NCBI RefSeq assembly: GCF_023856365.1
Contig: NC_064540.1
Coordinates: 7,223,501 to 7,287,500, forward strand
DNA length: 64,000 nucleotides
From: Brienomyrus brachyistius
Taxonomy: Eukaryota; Chordata; Actinopteri; Osteoglossiformes; Mormyridae
Reading direction: 5' to 3'
Part shown: piece after piece, positions 9,834-25,859 of the stretch
How the letters are laid out: every line of letters starts with the position of its first letter
Position numbering within the stretch: position 1 is the stretch's first letter
Program-made: the position numbers and the translations under genes
The notes under the pieces: generated by a model
The model's input: the letters and a program-made list of their open reading frames with translations, nothing else
Databases searched by the model: none
Told to the model about the DNA's origin: nothing

Positions 9834-10802
9834 TCTTTTATGTTCCTCTTTTTGAGTCTGGTACTATGACAAAAAATTCCCAATCTATCTATTGAGTGCT
9901 ACTTTATCATTACATCCTCTTTGTGCAATGTAGTGATGTAAAGTGCTGTCAGCAAAACAGCATGATGCTACCACCACCCTGCTTGACCATTGGTTCAGTC
10001 TTCTTAGGTTAAGAAAGCAACCTCACCTTGATCCCCTGCAAACATATCTCTTTTCATTGTGGCCAAGCAGAGAAGTTAATGACACATTCACACGTCATTG
10101 TGACTGCCCCCCATCCCCACCCCGTGAATATGCAGCCATCAGCAGCCTTTCAGACTGTTAGTCAGACAGAACACACTAAGGAATGTGTCTGTTTTGTTCA
10201 AGCACAGTACAGAACCATATGTTTTTTTATTTTTCATTTTCCACTCTGTCCACCTTTATTCTCCACAATCAGCCGTATTACTTTGTTTAGGCCTGTAATT
10301 AGTCTGTTACACACATCTTGGGTCACTCTCCTCTCCCAACATAACTCTTGCTTGGGCACGCTGCTGCTTTGTATCTGGCTTGGCCTCCTTGCAGATGAAG
10401 TATTTCATAATGTGCCAAACAAGCTTGGAATCTGTTTAATTTTCATATACCACACTGTCCCTCATTGCTTGACAATATCAATCTTATTACTTTGTTTAGG
10501 TCTGTAATTATACTGCATACATCGTGGGTCCGCCTCATCTCCAAATGGTGAAATAAAATACAAAATTCTAATTTCATCAATAAACTGACTAAAACACATT
10601 TAGGCCATCTTTGCCTCACAACAGAAGCAATTTCTTAAATTCCACAGGCCATTTATTGCAGTGTAGTCAGTTTATTAATGAAATTGGAATTTTATCTAAA
10701 TATAAGAAAATTATACTTGCTTAGATTTTCATTTTTTTGTAGTGAAGTTGATACCTGAATCTACCTGATTTCAGGTAAGTCACTTCAGCTTTCATAATCA
10801 CT

Positions 10803-10816
10803 GCTCCCCCTGGTGG
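10803..10816 (-). promoter_or_regulatory. CTCF-like motif, tail copy 2
   Basis: Same motif and orientation as 970-983. Confidence 0.35.
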
Positions 10817-12501
10817 ATGGATAAATCATTGCAAGTACTTTACACACAGAGAGGTAAGGGGCGGATCATGCCGACCCCCTTGTTCATTACATCATAGTGG
10901 GGGATCTCATTACAGTCAAGGTCCCACCCAGAACCCAGCAGGGGCCAGCCAAGGACCAGCCAAGGACCAGCCAAGGTCCCTTCATGGAAACTGGGGAAAA
11001 TTCAAGCGGCTACATCTGTATGTGTTTTTAAATTACAAAGATTATTTTATTTAAAAATAGTATTTAGCACGATTTGGTTTATTACAGTTTAATAATAGTT
11101 TATAATTATGACATGTTATAATGTATTTTAAAATTATTATAATCGTATTTTTAAATAATTTGTACTTAAAAAAGTATGCGGTACATTGGGAGGAGCTTAA
11201 ATTTGGCTCCGCTTATGACGACGGGAGGGGGAGCGTATCCCTTATTCTGATTGGTCGAGGGGTTATCTCCATATATCATACATTGCCGATAGGGGGCCAT
11301 ATGGTTTGGGTGACATGGGTTGCAGTTAAACTTTAATAAAATAAAAATACATTACATGTATTTATTTGTGTTAATTTTAATTACGTTTTTAAGGAATAAT
11401 AAAACATATGGCAGGATCAATGCAAGCTAGCGCATACACGTCCAGCGGGGTCCGTCTGGCCGCAGACAAGGGCTGTTAGGACTAGGCACAAGCGCCACGG
11501 CGTATTTTAAAAGAATGTGGGGATCTGAACGGGCTGGTAGGAGTAGTTGCGCGGCACTGATAATTACACTATATTGGCAACCACTTTTGCCAGGTCATAT
11601 GACCTATAACCCAGGAAGTTATAAAAGGCTGCCAAGATGGAATCTCATTCTCTTGCTGCTGTTTTTTTTTACAACTGGTCGTGGGGTGGGTTCTTCTTCC
11701 CTGTGGGTAAGGAAAGGAGGAGAGGGTTTGTTTGAGAACTTGAATGTTTGTTTAATTTAAATTTTACCAGGGTGACTGCTAGCAGCATGTAACTCTTCAT
11801 GGAGGACGCGGAGGCGATTGCAATTTTATCATTTGACGTGATCCCCTACGGGCTGCTGGGCTACAGACACCGAGGCTCTGGTAACATGGGTTATACTGTG
11901 GGATTTAAAAGGGTCTGTGTTTCTTTGTTGATTGTTTCTTTGTACCTGTAGCATTGGAACGCTTCCTCTTGGTGTTGCGAGGACATTTAGCATTCCTGCA
12001 AAGGACCAGACTAGCCACTGTTTTAGGCTTATTTGATTGGCTTTTGGTTTTCTTTTATTAGTGCCCTGGTTGTTGATATGGGCTAAGTTGTAAGTGTAAT
12101 TTTAGTATTGTAATTTGGGCGGTGGACGTCGGCCGCTACCCTCTTATGTTTGTACAACGGGATCTTTCTGTACAAGGCCGGATCCGCACAGGCTTTTGCT
12201 CTCTGCTGTTGGGGTGCCACACTGAGCGGACACTGTACTGTTGTGTGTAATGTTTGTCGTATTGTATGCTGTGTGGTGTTTTGCTGTTTTCTTTGTCACC
12301 AGGTGCCTCCTGAGCTGCGCGTGCCGATCTGACCTTACTATCTGGAGGATAGTCAGCCGCCCCGCCCCCCCAGCAACCTTCTTTGTCTGATTTTTAAATA
12401 TTTGTAATAAAGTGGATTGGATTTTATTTTTATATGCCCCTTTGTTGTTGTCCCTTTGCGGGGAGGGTTCGAACTTGCAGAAGGAACATTAGGGGTTCCT
12501 C

Positions 12502-14474
12502 TATGGAGTAAGATCGCTGTCAAAAATAACTCGTAATAATGTACGTCAAATGTACGCTTCACAAGCGTAAATTACGCTTGCGCTTCTGAAAAATACGCTT
12601 GCTTCTGAAATTTACGCTTGCGCTTCCGAAAATTACGCTTGCTTCTGAAATTTACGCTTGCGCTTCTGAAAATTACGCTTGCTTCTGAAATTTACGCTTG
12701 CGCTTCTGAAAATTACGAGTGGCTTCTCAAGCGTGAACAACCTGTCAAAAACCGTCATTGGACGTACAAGGCATTCTCTATCGAGGAAGAAACAATCGAT
12801 TTTTGTTACTGTATACGCATGTGCCAGAAAGATGGAGAACCAACCAAACGCGCCGAATTCACAGTTATTTCTATTAGTTTACTTGTTGTTGCACAACACT
12901 TTTTCTCGGTGTACAGAATGTAAAAATATTAAGGTAAAGAATGTTATACTTTATTCATAGTAATTATAGTTGGTTATTATTTATTATGCAGAAGTATGTC
13001 ACTGCTGCTGTCCAGTAATGTGTCAGGCTAAGTTGTTAATAGTCTCATGTATATGAGATGGACATTTAAGTACACACTGTTATTTTCTGATAAATAATAA
13101 ACAGTGTACTGTAGCTATGGCTAACAATTAATTTTGTTTTCATAAGAATAAGATTTTTCATACAGCTTAGGGTTCAGTAAGCACAAACCACTTCACGGGC
13201 ATGTAGTAGTTATTAAGTTTTGTTGATATTTGCTTTGAAAATTATTTGTTATTTGCTTTAACAGGTATCATTGGTGACACAAGTGCTGGACAGACTCAGA
13301 CACAGTATAATTTCCATTTTAAATCAACCACAACAGGATTTGGACTACTTCTTGTATGTCATAAATCAGGAAATGTTTATATTGACATCTGCTTCAACAG
13401 TTTTTGATATTCCGTTTGAAATTATAAATACTTTGTCTGACCTTCAAATAAAGCTGCAGAGAAGCCTTGCACAGGAGGACTTTGTTGCCTTTGTAAGGCA
13501 AGGGTGTGAGGGTCGTGGTCGTCCAAATTTTGTGTTTTCAAGTGAACTGCTTGGATTGCTAACTGATATGCCACTCTCAGTGGCTTGTATTGCAAATATA
13601 TTAGGTGTTAGTGAGGCAACCATCTTTAGACGTATGAGGGAATTGGGCTTGTCAACCAGGTCTACAAGCAGAAGGACACAGAGTTCAGTGGAGTCGTGTC
13701 AAAGAAAGCCTGCACAGAGTTGACGCTTCTGGAATTTTGGAAAGGATGACTCAACTTTCACCAAAAATCACCAGCATGACCAAAGTTCACCAAATTTTGT
13801 GCTGTATTAATAATTTCAGCTAAATGAATCTACAAACAAAAATAAAGATTAATTTAAAAAAACACATGCATACAACACAACATAAAAAGTTTAATACATG
13901 TCATAGACATTCCAGGTCTCTGTATACTATGCAAAATACACATTTCTGCAATGACAGAAATTAAGACAGTAATAACACATTATAAATAATAACCAACTAT
14001 AATTACTATGAATAAAGTATAACATTCTTTACCTTAATATTTTTACATTCTGTTCACCGAGAAAAAGTGTTGTGCAACAACAAGTAAACTAATAGAAATA
14101 GCTGTGAATTCGGCGCGTTTGGTTGGTTCTCCATCTTTCTGGCACATGCGTATACAATAACAAAAATCGATTGTTTCTTCCTCGATAGAGAATGCCTTAT
14201 ATGTCCAATGATTTTTTTTTTTGGTTTTTGACAGGTTGTTCACGCTTGAGAAACCACTCGTAATTTTCAGAAGCGCAAGCGTAAATTTCAGAAGCAAGCG
14301 TAATTTTCAGAAGCGCAAGCGTAAATTTCAGAAGCAAGCGTAATTTTCGGAAGCGCAAGCGTAAATTTCAGAAGCAAGCGTATTTTTCAGAAGTGCAAGC
14401 GTAATTTACGCTTGTGAAGCGTACATTTGACGTACATTATTACGAGTTATTTTTGACAGCGATCTTACTCCATA
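12502..14474 (+). mobile_element. DNA transposon with rve-type transposase remnant, copy 2
   Basis: Second-unit copy of 2671-4643, with the same TTCCTC flanks and the same arms (12502-12986 and 13981-14474). It was carried along by the tandem duplication and is not an independent insertion. Confidence 0.75.
13271..13771 (+). pseudogene. Broken rve-integrase-type transposase, copy 2
   Basis: Identical in translation to 3440-3940, with the same missing segment, frame change and absent catalytic core. The damage predates the tandem duplication. Confidence 0.7.
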
Positions 14475-14542
14475 TTCCTCCTGCCCTTATCAGGAGGTAG
14501 CGTAGTCAGAGCATTGTGGGTATTCTTTGCTTTGGGCACCAC

Positions 14543-15146
14543 AAGAAAGCACCGGAGTGTGTTAAAGAAACTCTAGCGGTATTAAAAAAAAGAATCAAGT
14601 TAACCCAGTTAATTCTTCTTTAAATAAATTAACGCAAGATTGTTGGCTCTTTAAAGAAAATACTGTGGCTCAACGCGCATGCGCTACATGAGAGCGAGCC
14701 AGAGAGGAGCGCGCGTGCGCTCATTTAAACAAGAATTAACCGTTATACCTTGATTCTTGTTGAAATGGTTAAAGCGTTTTACTTATTCGCATTGGCAGAA
14801 AAGTGCCAGCCCGTTTCAAAATGGCGACACCAGCCTATTTCAAATAAACGTTACGGTTATAGAGGTTTAAGTAATGAAGCACTTTTCTGCCAATGTGAAT
14901 AAATTACTTAAACCCCTATAACCATAACGTGTTTTTATTTGAAATAGGCGCTCCGCTGGTGTCTCCATTTTGAAACGGGCTTATTTCGACCGCGTTCACA
15001 GACCTGCCGGTTATAACCAAACTCTGGGACTCGCTTGTTTCGCCTTTTGGCCTATTTCTTCTAAAAGTTTGCTGTTCAAATGCTTTCTTCAACCTAACAC
15101 TGATAAATACCGCTAAAGTTTTTCTTAAACATTTTGGTGCTTTCTT
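14543..15146. mobile_element. Foldback element nested in right arm, copy 2
   Basis: Second-unit copy of 4712-5315. Confidence 0.55.
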
Positions 15147-15353
15147 TTAAAATACGCCGTGGCGCTTGTGCCTACTCCTAACACATGGCTGCGACCGGAC
15201 GGGTTCCCGCTGGACGTGTGTCTTACATTCATCCCGTTATGCTTTATTCCTTAACGTAATTAAAAATACAACAAATACATGTAATGTATTTTCATTCTAT
15301 TAAAGTTTAAAGGCAACCCTTATCACCCAAATCATATGGCCCCCTATCGGCAA

Positions 15354-15435
15354 CACGTAATAGACATTTGGAATATTCCTGACATTTCACATCTACTCAT
15401 TCAATTGAAAACACCTGTGTCTTCATTTTTAATGC
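15354..15435. other. Spacer between outer element and repetitive ORF, copy 2
   Basis: Short non-coding spacer, identical to 5523-5604. Confidence 0.3.
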
Positions 15436-15441
15436 TTTATT
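15436..15441 (-). terminator. Poly(A) signal AATAAA of the repetitive ORF, copy 2
   Basis: Copy of 5605-5610. Confidence 0.5.
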
Positions 15442-15517
15442 TATAAGTATTTACAAGTATTTACATGTTTAAGTAGTACTGATAGAACATATTGACTATG
15501 TTCAGTCTTATACTACA

Positions 15518-16630
15518 CTACACTTCTTCCATCATTTTCTCCCTTGCCTTGTACTCATCCTCCTCCATTGCCTTGCACTTCTCCGCCATTGCTTTGCACT
15601 CCTCTGCCATTGCCTTGCACTCTTCCGCCATTGCCTTGTTCTCCTCCTCCTCCTCCATTGTGAAAGTCAAAGCCTTGCTCTCCTCCTCCATTGCCCTGTA
15701 CCACTTATCCAATCCCTTGAACTCCTCCTCCATTGCCTTGAACTCCTCCTCCATCACCTTGTACTCCTCCTCCTCCATTGCCTTGCTCTCCTCTTCCTCC
15801 ATTGCTTTGCACTTCTCCGCCATTGCTTTGCACTCCTCTGCCATTGCCTTGCACTCCTCTGCCATTGCCTTGTTCTCCTCCTCCTCCATTGTGAAAGTCA
15901 AAGCCTTGCTCTCCTCCATTGCCCTGTACCACTTATCCAATCCCTTGAACTCCTCCTCCATTGCCTTGAACTCCTCCTCCATCACCTTGTACTCCTCCTC
16001 CTCCATTGCCTTGTACTCCTCCTCCTCCATTGCCTTGCTCTCCTCCTCCTCCATTGCTTTGCACTTCTCCGCCATTGCTTTGCACTCCTCTGCCATTGCC
16101 TTGCACTCCTCTGCCATTGCCTTGTTCTCCTCCTCCTCCATTGTGAAAGTCAAAGCCTTGCTCTCCTCCTCCTCCATTGCCTTGCTCTCCTCCACCATTG
16201 CCCTGTACTCCTCCTCCAATCCCTTGAACTCCTCCTCCATTGCCTTGAACTCCTCCTCCATCACCTTGTACTCCTCCTCCTCCATTGCCTTGCTCTCCTC
16301 CTCCTCCAATACCTTGCTCTCCTCCTCCTCCATTGCCTTGAACTCCTCCTCCATCACCTTGTACTCCTCCTCCTCCATTATGAAAGTCAAAGCCTTGCTC
16401 TCCTCCTCCACCACCACTGCCTGGCTCTCCTCCTCCTCCACCACCACTGCCTGGCTCTCCTCCTCCATTGCCTTTTTTCCTTTTCCTTTATTTGTGAAAA
16501 ACTTCTTTAGCCAGGATTTTATTTTTCCTCCTTTGGCCTTCCTTTTTCTTTCCTCCTTCATTTCTGTATCTTCCCCAGGGTCATTTGGTGCCGCTGGCGG
16601 CCTAATGCAGTTCAGAATACACCACTTCAT
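15518..16630 (-). CDS. Glu/Lys-rich repetitive coiled-coil-like protein, copy 2
   Basis: Identical in translation to the protein at 5687-6799, including the number and order of repeat modules. Repetitive DNA normally gains or loses modules quickly, so an unchanged module count implies a very recent copy, gene conversion or assembly duplication. Promoter (16692-16735) and poly(A) signal (15436-15441) are duplicated too. If both are real and expressed, this is a two-copy family in tandem. Confidence 0.55.
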   Translation of the reverse strand: MKWCILNCIRPPAAPNDPGEDTEMKEERKRKAKGGKIKSWLKKFFTNKGKGKKAMEEESQAVVVEEEESQAVVVEEESKALTFIMEEEEYKVMEEEFKAMEEEESKVLEEEESKAMEEEEYKVMEEEFKAMEEEFKGLEEEYRAMVEESKAMEEEESKALTFTMEEEENKAMAEECKAMAEECKAMAEKCKAMEEEESKAMEEEEYKAMEEEEYKVMEEEFKAMEEEFKGLDKWYRAMEESKALTFTMEEEENKAMAEECKAMAEECKAMAEKCKAMEEEESKAMEEEEYKVMEEEFKAMEEEFKGLDKWYRAMEEESKALTFTMEEEEENKAMAEECKAMAEECKAMAEKCKAMEEDEYKAREKMMEEV

Positions 16631-16691
16631 GTTAAGATGCAGCAAGGTCAATGTCTGATTTCTTTTGAAGTGGTGTTAGTGCCTACAGCTC

Positions 16692-16735
16692 AATTTATAC
16701 CTTCAGAATGATGACATCAGAGTTGTCACGGTAAC
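16692..16735 (-). promoter_or_regulatory. Compact promoter: X-box, CRE-like site, TATA (copy 2)
   Basis: Unchanged copy of 6861-6904, upstream of the ORF at 15518-16630. Confidence 0.5.
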
Positions 16736-17415
16736 ATTCTGTTCTAGAATTCTATTTGAAAAACAACTGTAGGTGCCATATTTGGTCAGTGGTTCAAATT
16801 TTTTTTAATTCTTTGCATTTTTAATATGCTTCATTCAGCTCATATTCTGCAGCATATATTGTATGAATTTCCATATTTACCTTAATTAGTTTACGCGCAG
16901 ATAATATTCTGTACTTGCAAACAATGCAGAAACCTACCAAACATTGCCGGGCCGTTCCTGTGTTCACAGAGCGTTGTGAGCTTTACTTTACTCAGGAGGA
17001 GGACAGGCTCACATTTTCTGACCGTGGCCATGCTGTGCTATATTGTGAAAGGTGCTGAACTTAGTGATGAGACAGTTAATACCCAGATTCTGATCCTCAA
17101 AGTGTGGTCCAGCGACTTCAAGCTGGGAACCGGGGCTTGCTAAGTTTATACAATATCACGTGACCGATGACTTCCGATTCATCCTGAGGCGTAAGAGACT
17201 TCGAATCCTGTTGGCTCTTCAAAACTTTTATATAAGTGAGATGATTCTATAATTAGCAATGGTAGTGGAGGCCAGTTTTTAACCAAAGAACCACCTAAAG
17301 CCAGCCAAAGGGACTGACTCCCCTCCTTCTGGGGGTGTGCCTAAATTCTCATCTAAACCCGCCCATTTATTCACTTGCGGGGTGTTACCATGAGATGGCG
17401 CTTTCTTTACAAAAA

Positions 17416-17591
17416 CACATTTTAGTTGTGGTCACAAGTTTACATACACAAGTACAGCGGGTATCAACCAGAATCTTTTGGTAGCCATTAGCAAGCCTCT
17501 CAGAATTTCTAGTTCATTTAAATTAGTTGGGTTCCTGGCACGGACCTGGCTTTTCAGCATAACCCACAACTGTTTTGAAGCTTGGAATCCT
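17416..17591 (-). mobile_element. Tc1/mariner remnant, copy 2
   Basis: Second-unit copy of 7585-7760. Confidence 0.65.
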
Positions 17592-17820
17592 GATCAGGAA
17601 TCAAGAAATTTACAAATGAGAGGAGGCCATTCGGCCCATCAAGTTCGTTTGAGGAGAACTTAACTAATAGCTCAGCAACTAACAGCTAACTAATTTGTTG
17701 TTCTAATATTCATTTATAGTTTTGTATTATTCCTGTAATATAATGTGATTGCACATTTTATACATCAACGTTTAATCTGTTGCATGTTATAAACTGTGAA
17801 AAGGCTAGTATTGTGTGTTT

Positions 17821-18266
17821 TCTTACAGTTTTTTTTCAATTGCTAAGACTGTCTCTTCACATACATGGTCCATCCTTGGCATTGCTCTGGAGAAATATCT
17901 TGGCATACAGCATTCATTGTTTGATCTTGTGTCAATTAACATAATTTGTTTATTTTATGTGTGTTTTACAATCTATTTTAGAAAGGGTCTTGATAGTAAT
18001 TTAGTAAAATGATATATTTCAGTTTTGACTGTTTTACTAGCAGTTTAGGGTCAGTATGTACTTATGTGCAAAATGGCCTCTGATAAATTAATTGAAGAAA
18101 AACTTTTGAAGAATTTAGTTATTGATTGCATTTTGTATGAAAGCAAAGCAAAATGCTTAACAGTTTAGCCCACATAAGCTAATGTTGTGGTGACTGTATG
18201 AAAAGTTTGGAGAAAGCAACTTCAGTATTGCAGTATCTGTCTTAGCAATTGAAAAAAACTGTAAAA
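17821..18266. mobile_element. MITE with about 27-bp inverted repeats, copy 2
   Basis: Second-unit copy of 7990-8435. Confidence 0.6.
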
Positions 18267-20634
18267 TTCACACTGCCTTTCCAAACTGATTAGTGTGAGG
18301 ATCAGTGACAGACATTCCAGACTGATGGGCCATTGACAGTATGCAAAGGTGTGGTGACTCCAAAGTCACTTCAAAGTTGTAACACTTTAGTAATCAAACC
18401 TCATACAATTCTTTGAATGTCTCATTCACCTTTGTGTAACCAGCCCCTATGTCTATAAGCTTCAGAGCTCAAAAGTCTTGGCTAGAAATGTTTATAATGT
18501 GATTTTTTTTTTTTTTACAATTTCTCAGCACCACTGAAAATAGGTTTTTGAATAGTTTATGTTGAACTAGAACCAAGGCTGCACAAATTTGCACGGGCCT
18601 TCAGCTCCGTTGTCCTCCTGCCTCTGTTGTGCAAGCACACTGTGAACCCTGGCACATTTGCATTTACTCAGACTGCTAGCTCAAATCCAAGGCAGCCCAA
18701 ACATATGTTTGTGAAATGAAAACCTTCACAAAAGCCTGCCATATACAGTACTGTGCAAAAGTTTTAGAAAATGATGTTTTGATTATCCTCGTGTTGGTGT
18801 AAAACTATGATATTATGCCTGTCAAAGTGTGTCAGCTTAGCCATTTCAGAACCTCTGCTAAAATCATCCTGGTATTTGCAGCGACCGTCCAGTGCAGCCA
18901 TGTATTTTTTGACTTGGCCACTAGCACACCCCATACAGCTAGTCAATCTGTCACTGACTTTTTAAACCAATATTGTTCCATATTTCCATAGTCTGCAGCA
19001 CTTCTCTGCACTTACTGCACTTCTCTGTTGCTCATGCAGCAAAAGACAATGGAGACAGAGAGGAACACTGCTTCAGTGTTTGTTGCTGTTGTGCCAGGAC
19101 CAGTACACCAATATTTTGTGCAGTGGAGTTACAATACCTGATTTCAGGTATCTCACCTGACTTCACCAGGTGAATAGGAGCTGAATTTCAACGTCAAGGT
19201 ACAAATGGGTCACAAAGAGGATTCTTTCTTTCCGTGAATCTGGATTAGCAGTTGCACAACATTTTACTGTAATATGCCTCTCGTTTGTTTATTTTTTGGC
19301 TTTGTTCTTTACAGTAACTTTTCTGGAGTACTGAATACGGCAAACATGACTGATAACTAATATGTAACAACTGTACAGTATACAAATATTTTTGGTAGAC
19401 GACCATACTTTTTTTTATTATAGTCTTACAGTTTCTACTTTGCATGCCAACAACTATTTTGAGTGGTAGTGTTTTCATTTCTTTGTGACTTTAGCTAGAA
19501 TTTTAGGGTTTGTGCTTAGTGGATTGGTTAAAGGAGAGGAGATTTTAGGAAATGTTTAGCAATTCAGAAAAACTGTAAAATGCTACGGCATGTCAGACTA
19601 CTTTGAAAGTGGGTGAGAGGCCTCAGACTCCATAGGGTCACAGTAAATACTTATTATGCTATGTTTCTTTTATGTTCCTCTTTTTGAGTCTGGTACTATG
19701 ACAAAAAATTCCCAATCTATCTATTGAGTGCTACTTTATCATTACATCCTCTTTGTGCAATGTAGTGATGTAAAGTGCTGTCGGCAAAACAGCATGATAC
19801 TACCACCACCCTGCTTGACCATTGGTTCAGTGTTCTTAGGTTAAGAAAGCAACCTCACCTTGATCCCCTGCAAACATATCTCTTTTCATTGTGGCCAAGC
19901 AGAGAAGTTAATGACACATTCACACGTCATTGTGACTGCCCCCCATCCCCACCCCGTGAATATGCAGCCATCAGCAGCCTTTCAGACTGTTAGTCAGACA
20001 GAACACACTAAGGAATGTGTCTGTTTTGTTCAAGCACAGTACAGAACCATATGTTTTTTAATTTTTCATTTTCCACTCTGTCCACCTTTATTCTCCACAA
20101 TCAGCCGTATTACTTTGTTTAGGCCTGTAATTAGTCTGTTACACACATCTTGGGTCACTCTCCTCTCCCAACATAACTCTTGCTTGGGCACGCTGCTGCT
20201 TTGTATCTGGCTTGGCCTCCTTGCAGATGAAGTATTTCATAATGTGCCAAACAAGCTTGGAATCTGTTTAATTTTCATATACCACACTGTCCCTCATTGC
20301 TTGACAATATCAATCTTATTACTTTGTTTAGGTCTGTAATTATACTGCATACATCGTGGGTCCGCCTCATCTCCAAATGGTGAAATAAAATACAAAATTC
20401 TAATTTCATCAATAAACTGACTAAAACACATTTAGGCCATCTTTGCCTCACAACAGAAGCAATTTCTTAAATTTCACAGGCCATTTATTGCAGTGTAGTC
20501 AGTTTATTAATGAAATTGGAATTTTATCTAAATATAAGAAAATTATACTTGCTTAGATTTTCATTTTTTTGTAGTGAAGTTGATACCTGAATCTACCTGA
20601 TTTCAGGTAAGTCACTTCAGCTTTCATAATCACT

Positions 20635-20648
20635 GCTCCCCCTGGTGG
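20635..20648 (-). promoter_or_regulatory. CTCF-like motif, tail copy 3
   Basis: Same motif as 970-983, kept in the most divergent tail and about 750 bp from the pdhb stop codon. Confidence 0.35.
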
Positions 20649-20837
20649 ATGGATAAATCATTGCAAGTACTTTACACACAGAGAGGTAAGGGGCGGATCA
20701 TGCCGACCCCCTTGTTCATTACATCATCGCGGGGGATCTCATTACAGTCAAGGTCCCACCCAGAACCCAGCAGGGACCAGCCAAGGCCCCATCATGGAAA
20801 CAGGGGAAAACTGAACTGGCTACGTCTGTAGGATGTT

Positions 20838-21383
20838 AAACTCAGATTAGACCAGCTATTATGTTCCTATAACTGAAAGAGTACTGGCATTTAAAAAAAA
20901 ATTGAATTTTGGGCTGCAGAACACAACCAAAATGTATATTTGCGGTTGGCAAGGCTTGTCAGTGCATGTGTGTCAGGTTTGGGGGGGGGGGGGGGGGGTA
21001 CCATAAAGGATTCAAGGGAGGCAGAGTCTTGTTCTGTTTAATTGACAGAAATATAAAGACACACATTAAATGGGGATTCTTAAAGATAACACTTCTTCAT
21101 CCATTGTATATTTCATCCAACAGATTAAATTTTGTTCAGTTTGAAATCAGGTGAACATCCGACTGCACAGAACACTGTGTGACACTCGCACACCTGATTA
21201 CAGAACTCAACATGTAACAGCATGCACCATCTTATGAAACTGAAAACATTAAGACGGATGTTCCTGAACTATTGTCAATATTGAATGATTCATAAACAGA
21301 TTTTAGTTTATGGGGAGCAAAATCCACCTGCAAATATTCACAGGCAGGCAAATGTTAACGGTGATCATGTTAAAAAGGTAAAA
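20838..21383. other. 3' flank of pdhb, unique DNA after the array
   Basis: This probably includes the pdhb 3' UTR. ATTAAA on the minus strand (21037-21042) is a possible poly(A) signal, about 345 nt past the stop codon. An 18-base G run lies at 20981-20998. Confidence 0.4.
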
Positions 21384-25061
<3,678 letters not shown>

Positions 25062-25265
25062 AATTTCACTTGTCCTACAGATTGGGTCATGCCTCCTTAT
25101 TTAGGAAGTGACGCAAACATTGGTGCCAATGGAAATAGTAGATACTGATTTTTTAAGGGCGTATGAGTGCAGCGAACCAATCACATTTGCCCTAACTTAA
25201 ACGGAAGCGGAAGTTTTATGTTGCACTCGTAAGAAACCGCCTACTTCAATGTTCAACCGGAAACT
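25062..25265 (-). promoter_or_regulatory. pdhb promoter region with ETS/GABP-type sites
   Basis: The 200 bp upstream of the ATG has ETS cores: AGGAAGTG (25103-25110), CGGAAGCGGAAG (25202-25213) and CCGGAAAC (about 25258-25265). It also has a CCAAT box (25177-25181) and no TATA box. ETS/GABP sites are common in promoters of nuclear genes for mitochondrial proteins; use here is inferred. Confidence 0.45.
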
Positions 25266-25859
25266 GTCCAACTGATCTCCCAAGTACCGTGTGCATTTTT
25301 AGTTTATTCGTATTTAAGGTTCTTATAGCCAAGTTTTTAATTTTAATGAATTTTATGATTGTGATTTTGGTATGTTGTTGCTTATTTATTTTTTATTGGA
25401 TTGCAACCTGAGAAGTAATTCGATTCGCCCATTATAATGCTTAGTTGTACTGGTTGACCGGACCGCCCATCTGTTGCAAAATATTTACGGTACTTCGGAG
25501 CCATTATCAGTTGCTGTTTATTTGTTACTGGATTGCGAAAGACAAGTAACTCCATTAAATATTTGGCAGAAGGGTCTCTCAGGAGAATGATTGTTTTGAT
25601 CATAAATCAAGCATTGCAGTGGGAAAATGGCTGGATTTACGATGAAAACAAATATTCTACTTGGAGTCCCGTTTGTCAAATGTTTAATATTCAGTTCGGT
25701 CTATCTCCCGTTTGACCTGATTTTTTCGCATTGTTACCAAAATTTTATAAATACTTTTAAATATCTTGCATTTTCCATATTTGAACAGCTCTTGCCTATC
25801 CTTTTCAAAAGCCTGAGTTCTGAGCCATTTAGTTGTAACCAAATCAGCAGGTCAAGTTC

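Larger units (their letters stand above)
1173..11005. repeat. Complete array unit, first full copy
   Basis: I set the unit boundaries from where the last copy loses homology to the first two (about 20,832, equivalent to about 1172). In this phase the unit opens with AT-rich DNA, then the nested inverted-repeat elements (1450-5522), the repetitive minus-strand ORF with its promoter (5605-6904), Tc1 and MITE remnants (7585-8435) and about 2.5 kb ending in the common tail. The phase is a convention, because the true first junction lies outside the window. Confidence 0.8.
11283..15353. mobile_element. Outer element with long terminal inverted repeats, copy 2
   Basis: Second-unit copy of 1450-5522. 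Arms lie at 11283-11515 and 15142-15353. The 2-bp indel between the units falls inside the left arm, near 11333. Confidence 0.65.
1..20837. repeat. Tandem array of a 9.83-kb unit
   Basis: Position x matches x+9833 (x below about 1500), x+9831 (about 1500 to 8670) and x+9832 (beyond). The match continues a further 9832 bp on until homology fades near 20,832. The window therefore shows the tail of one unit and two complete units. By eye the two complete units differ by little more than a 2-bp indel near 1500 (11333) and a length change in the T run near 8672 (18503). The last 1.1 kb (19,664-20,832) differs from both earlier tails at several bases. Either a recent duplication with homogenisation or an assembly duplication could produce this. 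Confidence 0.97.
11006..20837. repeat. Complete array unit, second full copy
   Basis: This is a near-identical copy of 1173-11005 with all the same elements. Its last 1.1 kb is the most divergent part of the array and joins single-copy DNA near 20,835. Confidence 0.8.
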
